From CAZABP01 sp964483245 (GTDB taxonomy: Bacteria; Planctomycetota; UBA1135; UBA2386), in the NCBI GenBank assembly GCA_964483245.1, contig CAZABP010000058.1:1-26694 (forward strand): DNA of 26,694 nucleotides, written 5' to 3'. Position 1 is the stretch's first letter; each line of letters starts with the position of its first letter. Position numbers and translations under genes: made by a program. The notes below the pieces were generated by a model. It was not told the DNA's origin. It did not search any database and saw nothing but the letters and a program-made list of their open reading frames with translations. This document shows positions 1 to 6,412 of the stretch, piece by piece.

Positions 1-254
1 GGCTACGCGGCCGAACTACGCTCCTGCGGCACCCACAGGAACGTCAGGAGCGCCGGATTTCTCGCGCACCCATGCAGGAGGGTTGGGGTCAGATTCCATC
101 CCTCCCGAAACAGGACGGTTGGAGTCTCCTTAGAAACTGGTCATACGCCCCGTCGGCGAACGTCGCCGCCGCAGCGGCGCCAGATCCGCCGGTTCCGCGG
201 CGTCGTGGTCGCCGCGTCGCGGCGGTGAGAGAACTGACACTTACCGTCCCGAGC
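1..254. other. Intergenic DNA with a REP-like hairpin, no gene seen
   Basis: I see no convincing gene here; the open frames on both strands are Arg/Pro/Ala-rich and resemble nothing. An imperfect hairpin lies at about 88-128. Its arms carry the GGTTGGAGTC/GATTCCATCC type of sequence around a CCGAAAC loop, and it resembles the hairpin at 738-789. A 15-bp word at 235-249 (TGACACTTACCGTCC) recurs exactly at 972-986, beside the end of the Kelch gene. Confidence 0.5.
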
Positions 255-715
255 AGCGTGAAGCGCAAGGGCCCGACCCGCTGTCCCGCACACGAGCCGG
301 CTGGTCGTCCAGCCCGTGGCCTCGTCGGGAAGCAGCAATGCCTCGTAGAGGTCGGGCCCTTGCACCTCCATGCAACGAGACCGCCTGATCCGTGCCCAAA
401 ATGCGGCGCGACGGATCGATGCCGCGCACCACCAGCACCCGCTGCGATCCCAGCGCGCCGGCACCGCTCCGCTCGACGCCGCGCCACCCGCCGCCACGAC
501 GACGCGTGTCGTTACTGATTGGCGCACCCACACCACCGCCGCCGGGCAAGACACCCGGCCCCGCGCCAACGCGGGAAGCGCACGAACCCGGCCCCGGCTG
601 GCCACCGCCAAGCAGCCAGTGGCAGTCAAGGTCGATCGTCACACGCAGGCATTCACGGGGCCGGGTCCATGCACCCCCATGGAACGAACCGGCCAACTCC
701 GGACGGGAAATCCCC
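255..715. repeat. Structured dispersed repeat, copy A
   Basis: This is one of two diverged copies (the other is at about 3404-3890, roughly 80% alike by eye) of a ~470-bp element on either side of the Kelch gene. Four hairpins keep their position and stem in both copies. In this copy they are a 16-nt TTGCA/TGCAA hairpin at 360-375, CCGGG/CCCGG at 542-558, CTGGC..GCCAG at 598-619, and a 6-bp TCCATG/CATGGA stem at 666-683. Read on the minus strand, the loop of the first contains GGAGG. Single-base insertions and deletions between the copies break every reading frame, so it is probably not coding. I do not recognise it. A structured RNA or a non-autonomous mobile repeat are both possible. Confidence 0.6.
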
Positions 716-737
716 ACGATCCGATCGGAACAGAACC

Positions 738-800
738 GTCCGAGTCCGACACCAACCGTCCCGAAACGGGAGAGTTGGAGTCAGACACCAACCATCCCGG
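738..800. repeat. REP-like hairpin (GTTGGAGTC family)
   Basis: Two arms of about 20 nt at 747-766 and 770-789 surround an AAA loop and pair at about 16 of 20 positions (ACCAACCGTCCCG / CGGGAGAGTTGGAGTC). A further ACCAACC half-site follows. The same word family occurs at 79-133, 956-991 and 26559-26657. It lies downstream of the remnant at 810-956 on the minus strand, so it may act as a terminator or be a REP sequence. Confidence 0.5.
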
Positions 801-809
801 CGCATCCTC

Positions 810-956
810 TTACTCCTCGTCGCCGAACAACGACCCCGCACGCGCCAACGCCTGCAGCGGGACAGCTTCCACGGACTCGCCCAGCGCGTACCGCTTCATT
901 CCGGGATACACGACCGCCACGCGCTCGAGCTTCATGTCCTCCAGTGCCGTGCGGAT
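810..956 (-). pseudogene. C-terminal remnant of an AAA-family ATP-binding protein
   Basis: The minus strand reads IRTALEDMKLERVAVVYPGM, then a KRYALGESVEAVPL stretch ending in FGDE and a TAA stop at 810-812. This matches the C-terminal end I associate with prokaryotic AAA_14/DUF4143-like ATPases, where an LEDLKLxRLxVVYPG segment is followed by the last strand and helix. No start codon or ATPase core is present. The upstream side runs straight into the hairpin at 956-991 and the Kelch gene, so this is a truncated fragment. A decayed N-terminal piece of the same kind of protein lies at 23303-23490. Confidence 0.5.
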
Positions 957-991
957 AGGAGGGTTGGAGTCTGACACTTACCGTCCTCCTA
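956..991. terminator. Hairpin at the 3' end of the Kelch gene
   Basis: A perfect 7-bp stem TAGGAGG (956-962) / CCTCCTA (985-991) encloses a GTTGGAGTC-type loop and overlaps the TAG stop codon of the Kelch gene. No T-run follows on either strand. It could be a weak or Rho-assisted terminator, or simply another member of the REP-like family. Confidence 0.35.
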
Positions 992-3259
992 CCAAGCCCC
1001 AACCGTCACCTCGTAACCGCCCGACAGGATCAGTCCGGCCTGGTTGGTGCCGGGATCCGCGCAGAACGACTGCATGAACACCTGCGCGCCGAGCAGCGAG
1101 TCCTGCGCGGGAATCGCGAACTGCTGGAGCGCGCGGCCGGCGGTCGGCAGCAGCGTCAGAGTCCACTCACGGCTCTGGTGCAGGAAGCAGTTCGGCGCGC
1201 CGAGGACCTTCAGGTCCCAGGGCAGCGGGATCGTGTAGTACGCCGTCCGCGATGCGCCGACGTCGAAGAACGCGAGTGACGCCGCGAGCGGCAGGTTCGT
1301 GATTTCGAGCGTGAACACCGTGCCGATCGCCGCGCGGCTGCCCAGGTACGGAGCGAGTGTGATGATGCCGTTGCTGCCTGGGCAACCGGGTCCATAGGAC
1401 TCGAATCGGCCCGGGAACGGAACCGGCGCCAGCACCCAGGTGGCGTCCGACAAGACCGAATCACTCGGACCGCGTCCGCCGTAGACCACGATCGCATCGC
1501 GCACCGCATCGAAGAACATCGATGCGCCATCGCCGTAGAGCTTGCCACGTGCGCCGTTCGCGGCGAGCTGCTGCCAGATCTTGCCGTCCCAGAGCCATGT
1601 GTCGTCGAGCGACTGCGTCGTGCGACCACCATGTACGACGACCTTTCCGATCCGCGGGTCGAACGCCGAAGCAATCCAACTGCGCGCAGATGGGCTCGTG
1701 ATGGGAGCCATCTGAATCCAGCTCTGGCCGTCCCATTCCCATGTGTCCCGCATGAGCTGCAGGTTCGCATCCTCACCCGCTGCAACGACGACCCGCTTCC
1801 TGAGCGGGTCCAACTGCATCACGAACCGCTCGAAGCGCGCTTGAGGCCCAGGCGGTGCCGTCAAGTTCGTCCAGTTCGTCCCGTTCCACAAGAACTGCCC
1901 GGTCCGATAGGAGGACCGTTCGCGCCCGCCGAACAGCATGGGATGTCCCGTGTTCGGATCGAGCGCCAGCTCCGCGCCCTCCGTCGGCGCCGGCGAGTTC
2001 GAGGTCGGAGTCACTTCGACCCAGTTGCTGCCGGTCCAGTGCCAGGTGTCCGCGAAGCCTCCGTTGTTCGCCACGTCGTAGCCGCCGAAGAGCACGATCG
2101 CCTTGGCTGCCGGGAAGTAGCAGCTCGCCGCAAACCAGCGCTTCGAAGGATGCTTCGCAGGAGCCAACTGCCGCCATCTGCGCCCGTTCCAGCTCCAGGT
2201 GTCATCCAACGGCGAAGCGTTGTCCACATGACCACCGAACATGATCGCCTCCGACCGGGCGTCGTCCCACACACAGCTGCTGATGAGTCGCGCCCCCGGC
2301 CGCTTCCACCCCATCGCCGGCTGCGCCCACACCATCCCATCCCATTCCCACGTCTCCACCTCGTTCTTCCCCGGCCCCCAGCCCACCAGCACCACCCTCG
2401 ACCGAGCGACATCCGTCGTCGCGCGCCGGCTGTACCACACCTGCCCGACCGGCGCCGGCATCGCGTTCCACAACTGCCCATCGAAGCGCCAGCAGTCCGA
2501 CAGCGTCCCGTTCGCATCGAATCCGCCAGTCACGATCAGCTCCTTCGTGTTCGGATCCCACGCCGTCGCATGCCCCGAACGCGCCTTCATCGGCGCCTGA
2601 TGGCGGAACTGCCACTGCACCCCATCGAACTGGTGCACGTCCGCTGTCTCCTTCCCCGCAACCAACCCGCCGACCAGCACCATGCGCTGGATCCCGCCGT
2701 GCCACGCCATCGCGTGCCCGTGCCGCGCCGAGGGCCCAGGCAGCGCGCGCACCACCCAGTCCTGCCCATCCCATTCCCATGTGTCGGCGAGATCACCGCT
2801 CGCATTGCGCCCGCCGAACAACACGATCCGCCCGCGCAGCGGATCGAACGCCATCGCGTGCCCGCTTCGCGCCGCCGGCGCGTGCACCGGCCGCAGCACC
2901 GTCCACTTCGTGCCGTCCCACGACCACGTATCGCCGAGGTCCGACGTCCCGAACCGCCCGCCGAACAGGATCGTGACGCCGCGCACCGCGTCGAACGCCA
3001 TCGCATGCCGCGAGCGACCGCCCGGTCCGAGTTCCGGTTCCACCTCCCAGGCCGACCCGTCCCATAGCCAGGTCTCGCCGCGCTGACGCGTCCCCTCGAC
3101 GCCGCCCTGCAACACGACCTTGCTCGCCTTCGCATCGAACGCCACCGCGTGATCCGCGAGCTGCTGCGGCGGCAGCCGATACCAATCGAGCTGCGGCACA
3201 GTCTGCGCGCTCGCAAGCGGCCCGAGCGACGCGACGAGAAGCAAGGCAACGGTTCGCAT
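989..3259 (-). CDS. Secreted Kelch-repeat beta-propeller protein
   Basis: The 756-residue protein is probably exported and has an unknown binding role. It starts with a Sec-type signal peptide (MRTVALLLVASLGPLASAQ, cleavage likely after A-S-A). At least 11 Kelch-like blades follow over residues ~20-610, each with a GGR/GGx turn and a DTWxWDGxxW signature, for example DTWEWDGQDW and DTWSWDGTKW. Residues ~619-756, starting near FESYGPGCPGS, form a beta-rich C-terminal domain with three later Cys residues. I associate this domain with secreted planctomycete proteins. The ATG at 3259 is preceded by a good GAGGAGA ribosome site. No catalytic residues are evident. Kelch propellers generally bind proteins or glycans; no specific ligand can be assigned. 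Copies of the ~470-bp structured repeat lie on both sides. Confidence 0.85.
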   Translation of the reverse strand: MRTVALLLVASLGPLASAQTVPQLDWYRLPPQQLADHAVAFDAKASKVVLQGGVEGTRQRGETWLWDGSAWEVEPELGPGGRSRHAMAFDAVRGVTILFGGRFGTSDLGDTWSWDGTKWTVLRPVHAPAARSGHAMAFDPLRGRIVLFGGRNASGDLADTWEWDGQDWVVRALPGPSARHGHAMAWHGGIQRMVLVGGLVAGKETADVHQFDGVQWQFRHQAPMKARSGHATAWDPNTKELIVTGGFDANGTLSDCWRFDGQLWNAMPAPVGQVWYSRRATTDVARSRVVLVGWGPGKNEVETWEWDGMVWAQPAMGWKRPGARLISSCVWDDARSEAIMFGGHVDNASPLDDTWSWNGRRWRQLAPAKHPSKRWFAASCYFPAAKAIVLFGGYDVANNGGFADTWHWTGSNWVEVTPTSNSPAPTEGAELALDPNTGHPMLFGGRERSSYRTGQFLWNGTNWTNLTAPPGPQARFERFVMQLDPLRKRVVVAAGEDANLQLMRDTWEWDGQSWIQMAPITSPSARSWIASAFDPRIGKVVVHGGRTTQSLDDTWLWDGKIWQQLAANGARGKLYGDGASMFFDAVRDAIVVYGGRGPSDSVLSDATWVLAPVPFPGRFESYGPGCPGSNGIITLAPYLGSRAAIGTVFTLEITNLPLAASLAFFDVGASRTAYYTIPLPWDLKVLGAPNCFLHQSREWTLTLLPTAGRALQQFAIPAQDSLLGAQVFMQSFCADPGTNQAGLILSGGYEVTVGAW

Positions 3260-3403
3260 GGTCTCTCCTCAGCAGCGCTGACGACGGCGCCGACGAGCGT
3301 GGCGAAGCCGTCTGCAGAAACGCCCGAGGAAGGCCACAACCGACTCCCCGGAACCCGCGCAGCTTAGGCACGCATTCGCACCGCAGCGAGCGCCGCGCTC
3401 GCC
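3260..3403. promoter_or_regulatory. Kelch gene upstream region
   Basis: This is the 5' flank of the Kelch gene. It contains the GAGGAGA ribosome site just before the ATG. I could not pick out a clear -35/-10 pair. The structured repeat copy B begins at its far end, so the Kelch promoter probably lies within or next to the repeat. Confidence 0.3.
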
Positions 3404-3890
3404 GATGAGAAACGCAAGGACCCGACCCGCTGCCCCGCACACGAGCCGGCCGGCGAACCGGGTCTCGCAGCCTCGTCGGGATACAGCGTGGGATCATCTG
3501 AGTCGGGCCCTTGCACCTCCATGCAACGAGACGCCCCATTCCGAACACGAAATGCGGCTCGACGCATGAACGACCCGCGCCCCCTGCGCACCGCGGCGGG
3601 TCCCGGCGTCCAACCGCGCATCCACGCCGCCCCACGCCGCCCCGCACCGCTCGCCACCACCCAGAGCGCGTGTCGTTACTAATTGGCGCTCCCACGCGCC
3701 CCCACCCCGGGCAAAACACCCGGCCCCGCGCCGGCGGAGGGAATCGCACGGACCCGGCCCCGGCTGGCCACCGCCAAGCGGCCAGTGGCAGTCAAGGTCG
3801 GATCGTCACACGCAGGCATTCACGGGACCGGGTCCATGCACCCCCATGGAATGAGCCGGCCAATTCCCGGCCAGAATTCCCACGCGCAAC
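3404..3890. repeat. Structured dispersed repeat, copy B
   Basis: This is the second copy of the element at 255-715. The same four hairpins are present at 3511-3526, 3707-3723, 3764-3785 and 3833-3850. The stem sequences are identical for three. In the fourth, one base differs (GCGGCCAG here, GCAGCCAG in copy A), which exchanges a normal pair for a wobble pair. A one-base insertion near 3800 relative to copy A shifts any frame. Together with copy A it fills most of the non-coding DNA around the Kelch gene. Confidence 0.6.
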
Positions 3891-3930
3891 GCGGCACCGT
3901 CGCACACCCCGAGCGCCCCTCCCGCGCTGG

Positions 3931-3971
3931 CACCATGAGAATCCCGCATCCGATGCGGGATCTTCATGGTG
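3931..3971. terminator. Long hairpin downstream of the lactonase-like gene
   Basis: This is a 41-nt near-perfect palindrome with 20-nt arms, a 1-nt centre and two mismatches. The core is ATCCCGCATC / GATGCGGGAT and the outer arms are CACCATG / CATGGTG. It begins 38 bp past the stop codon of the minus-strand lactonase-like gene. There is no T-tract, so it may be a transcript-stabilising or Rho-related hairpin rather than a classic intrinsic terminator. A palindromic protein-binding site is the alternative. Confidence 0.5.
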
Positions 3972-4008
3972 ATCGCCACCGCCGCCACCCGCGCACGCCC
4001 GCCCCCGC

Positions 4009-5097
4009 CTACCGCGCCAACAACCCCGCCGCGCCATCCGGCGTGCGCATGCTCCCGCCGAGCTTGTGCAGCCCGCCGCGCCAATCCCGCCAGAACGCCA
4101 CGATCTCATCCCCCGCCGAGTCCAGCACGTACAGCACCTTCCCCCACCGCTCGAAGTCGCAATCGATCGGAGCGGCGCCCATCCCCAGATCCCCCGTCAC
4201 GCCGTCGTCGTCCAGGATCTTCAGCGCGCCGTCATCGCTGAGCGCGTAACCCGTCACCGTCCCGCTGCCCGTGTTCGTCGTGTACGCGTACTCCCCCCAT
4301 CGCGGGATCGCGATCCAGCACGCCGCCGTCTGCTTCGTCGCCGCGGCGCTCGTGATCGTGCGCAGCGAGCCGTCGCGCCGGATCGCATACGTCGACACCG
4401 CGCTCGCGCCCGGCATGCCGCCGGCGGCCTCGCTGACCACCAGCACCCCATCGTCGCGGAACAGGAATCCGAACGGCGTCGGCGCCGCCGACGCGTTCAC
4501 CTTCGGTGTGCCGAGCGTCCCGTCGCCGTGGATCGGATAGACCAGGATCCGGTTCGTCATCCGCTCCGTCACCACCACCCAGCGCCCGCTCGGATCGACT
4601 GCGACCTGGGCGCCGCCCGCGTTCGCCTGGCTCAGCGGCCAGCGGCCGAATGCCTCGAGCTGCCATTTCTTGATCCGCAGCCCCGTCACCGAATCCGAGC
4701 CCGCGTTCAGCACGTAGACCAGGTCGCCGTGCACCGCCACGCTCGTCGGCTGCGTCCCGCGCGACGGCGCCACGTCGAGCCGCCACATGAAGATGTCGAA
4801 GAACACCGCGAACATCGCCACGCTGTCGCTGCCCGGGTTCACCGCGAACAGCAGATGCCCGTGCCGCGTCGTCGCCAGCGCGCCCTGCGAGCCGAGGCCG
4901 GCGGCCGTGCCCTTGCCGCCGGTCGGGTAGTTCACGACCGGGAACATATGACCGAACCAGCGCACGCCCACCTGCACCGAGTTGTCCTCGGCGCTGTTCG
5001 TCAGCGTGTAGATCGAGTCGACACCCGGGAACTGTGCAGGCAGTGCCGGGACAGAGACCGCGCCCAGCAGCGCGGCAGAAGTCACGAAACGAAGCAT
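4009..5097 (-). CDS. Secreted lactonase-like seven-bladed beta-propeller protein
   Basis: The 362-residue protein has a signal peptide (MLRFVTSAALLGAVSVPALPAQ). Its repeats are typical of the lactonase/YncE propeller family: SDSVAMFAV, SDSVTGLRIKKW, GRWVVVTERMTNRILVYPI, SGTVTGYALSDDGALKIL and AGDEIVAFWRD. I chose the ATG at 5097 because a GGAG ribosome site lies 9 nt before it and the signal peptide then starts at once; an in-frame ATG at 5133 would add 12 Arg-rich residues. Family members include 6-phosphogluconolactonase-like enzymes and many non-enzymatic propellers; no active site can be confirmed. The gene diverges from the LysR gene at 5255 and is its most likely target. A long hairpin follows it at 3931-3971. 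Confidence 0.8.
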   Translation of the reverse strand: MLRFVTSAALLGAVSVPALPAQFPGVDSIYTLTNSAEDNSVQVGVRWFGHMFPVVNYPTGGKGTAAGLGSQGALATTRHGHLLFAVNPGSDSVAMFAVFFDIFMWRLDVAPSRGTQPTSVAVHGDLVYVLNAGSDSVTGLRIKKWQLEAFGRWPLSQANAGGAQVAVDPSGRWVVVTERMTNRILVYPIHGDGTLGTPKVNASAAPTPFGFLFRDDGVLVVSEAAGGMPGASAVSTYAIRRDGSLRTITSAAATKQTAACWIAIPRWGEYAYTTNTGSGTVTGYALSDDGALKILDDDGVTGDLGMGAAPIDCDFERWGKVLYVLDSAGDEIVAFWRDWRGGLHKLGGSMRTPDGAAGLLAR

Positions 5098-5119
5098 CGG
5101 AGTTCTCCTCGTCGGAACC

Positions 5120-5133
5120 TTGCGAACGTGCAA
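5120..5133. promoter_or_regulatory. TTGC-N6-GCAA dyad in the LysR/lactonase divergent region
   Basis: TTGCGAACGTGCAA is an inverted repeat in the 157-bp region between the two divergent genes, 23 bp upstream of the lactonase start. It shares its half-site with the dyad at 5229-5243, so it is a plausible second operator for the LysR protein. Confidence 0.35.
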
Positions 5134-5228
5134 CAGGAAGCGGCGCGCGTCGCAAACCGCACGCCGCTCCGCTCCCCCCTGCTACGCCCGCCCCGCGCCC
5201 CGTTTCTCGCAAAGACCTCGACACCATG

Positions 5229-5243
5229 TTGCGTCGCCCGCAA
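5229..5243. promoter_or_regulatory. LysR-type T-N11-A operator candidate
   Basis: TTGCG-N5-CGCAA is a perfect dyad containing the T-N11-A spacing characteristic of LysR-family binding sites. It ends 11 bp before the LysR start, a position fitting autoregulation and control of the divergent lactonase-like gene. Confidence 0.4.
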
Positions 5244-5254
5244 CGATTCCGCGC

Positions 5255-6151
5255 ATGGAGCGGCTGCGCAGCATCACCGAGTTCTGGAACTGGCTTCCCG
5301 CCTTTCGCGCCATCGGCGAAAACCCCCACCTGCCGACTGCAGCGAAGGCCGTGCACCTGAGCCCGTCTGCGCTCTCGCGCGCGCTCCGACAGCTCGAGAA
5401 GACGCTCGGTCGCGACTTGTTCCGGCGTGAGCATCGCCGGCTCGAGCTGACGCGCGAAGGGGAGCAGTTGCTCGTGTCCGTGCGCGATGCGATGCGCATC
5501 GTGCACGAAGCGAGCGAAGCTGTGCAGGATCAGCAATTGCGCGGCGTGCTGCGGATCGCGAGCACCGGCGTGGCGACGTCGACGTGGGTACTGCCTGCCG
5601 TGTTGAAGCTGCGCGCTGAGCACCCCAGGCTGTTGCCCGAGATCACCAGCGATCTGACGGATCTCGTGCCGCGCCTGCTCAGCGGCAGGCTCGACATCGC
5701 GTTCACCAGCCAACCCGTCGCGCATCCGAAGCTGCGCACGGAACAGTTGGCGGTGGCGACGGCTGGGGTCTACTGCGGATCGACGCACCCGCTGTTCGAG
5801 CGGGAGGAGGTCACGCTCGACGAGGTGCTCGCGCACGAGTTCGTCGCGCCACCGCCGGAAGCGAGCGGCGCGCAGCAGGACGGCTGGCCGCCGACGCTCG
5901 CACGCAAGGTCGCGGTGGTCGTGGACCGGATGCGGCTCGGATGCGAGGCGACGGTCCAGGCGCCGCTGTTGGTGGTGCTGCCGGATCTGGTGGCGGAGCA
6001 GTTGGGACGCCGGGAGTTGCGCCGGTTGGGTGTGGACGTGGTGCCATCGGTCCCGGTGTTCGCGGTGCTGCGACCGGCGTTGGCGAGGAGGCAGGGGGCG
6101 GATGCGCTGCTGCGGGCGGTCAGCATTCACGCTGATACGGAACACGGATGA
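5255..6151 (+). CDS. LysR-family transcriptional regulator
   Basis: The 298-residue regulator has an N-terminal winged helix-turn-helix (residues ~8-65: LPTAAKAVHLSPSALSRALR, then LEKTLGRDLFRRE). It is followed by a LysR substrate-binding domain (~90-285: LRGVLRIASTGVATSTWVLP, then a LSGRLDIAF strand). Size and order are normal for the family. I chose the ATG at 5255 because the domain begins immediately; the longer frame from 5120 adds 45 Arg/Pro-rich residues overlapping the divergent promoter. No strong ribosome site is visible. Its gene faces away from the lactonase-like gene, with two GCAA dyads between them. Part of its effector domain is duplicated as a decayed fragment just downstream (6180-6308). 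Confidence 0.9.
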   Translation: MERLRSITEFWNWLPAFRAIGENPHLPTAAKAVHLSPSALSRALRQLEKTLGRDLFRREHRRLELTREGEQLLVSVRDAMRIVHEASEAVQDQQLRGVLRIASTGVATSTWVLPAVLKLRAEHPRLLPEITSDLTDLVPRLLSGRLDIAFTSQPVAHPKLRTEQLAVATAGVYCGSTHPLFEREEVTLDEVLAHEFVAPPPEASGAQQDGWPPTLARKVAVVVDRMRLGCEATVQAPLLVVLPDLVAEQLGRRELRRLGVDVVPSVPVFAVLRPALARRQGADALLRAVSIHADTEHG

Positions 6152-6179
6152 ATCCCGACCATCGATCGAGACGCACCAA

Positions 6180-6308
6180 TCCCTCAGGCTTGCAAGTGGC
6201 AGGTCGCCTCGACGCGATCCGAAACTTCGTACCGATGACTTGGCGCTGGCGACTGCCGGCGTCTACCGCGGCACGACGAACCCGCTCTTCATGAGGAACA
6301 ACGTCAGG
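6180..6308 (+). pseudogene. Decayed fragment of a second LysR effector domain
   Basis: The plus strand reads PKLRTDDLALATAGVYRGTT, then NPLF. The intact LysR gene upstream has PKLRTEQLAVATAGVYCGST then HPLF. Upstream of the match, a GLASG/SGRLD-like stretch has lost bases and is out of frame. The fragment has no start and no helix-turn-helix, and it ends about 20 bp before the left inverted repeat of the insertion sequence. It is a remnant of a paralogous regulator. No matching remainder is seen on the far side of the IS, so more than a simple IS insertion removed the rest. Confidence 0.7.
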
Positions 6309-6328
6309 ATGTGGGCGCCCGCGCCGAG

Positions 6329-6350
6329 CTAGCCCAACTTGGACACTTGC
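6329..6350 (+). repeat. IS left terminal inverted repeat
   Basis: It begins CTAGCCCAACTTGGACAC and is the exact reverse complement of 8340-8361. Confidence 0.9.
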
Positions 6351-6398
6351 GGACGCCGATGAGCTCCAATCGCGGAATAGCGGCCAACTGCGAGCAGA

Positions 6399-6412
6399 GT
6401 TGGCACTACATC
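6399..6412 (+). repeat. IS internal direct repeat, left
   Basis: GTTGGCACTACATC, identical to 8241-8254. This copy overlaps the transposase stop codon. Confidence 0.7.

Noticed and set aside
241..717. 158-codon minus-strand frame in the structured repeat as a protein
   Set aside because: The equivalent frame in the second copy is broken by insertions and deletions, and conserved features are hairpins rather than codons.
1631..3067. 478-codon plus-strand frame opposite the Kelch gene
   Set aside because: Antisense shadow of Kelch repeats, Arg/Pro/His-rich.
4232..6145. 637-codon minus-strand open frame across the lactonase and LysR genes
   Set aside because: Arg/Gln/His-rich antisense shadow of two well-supported genes; no family resemblance.
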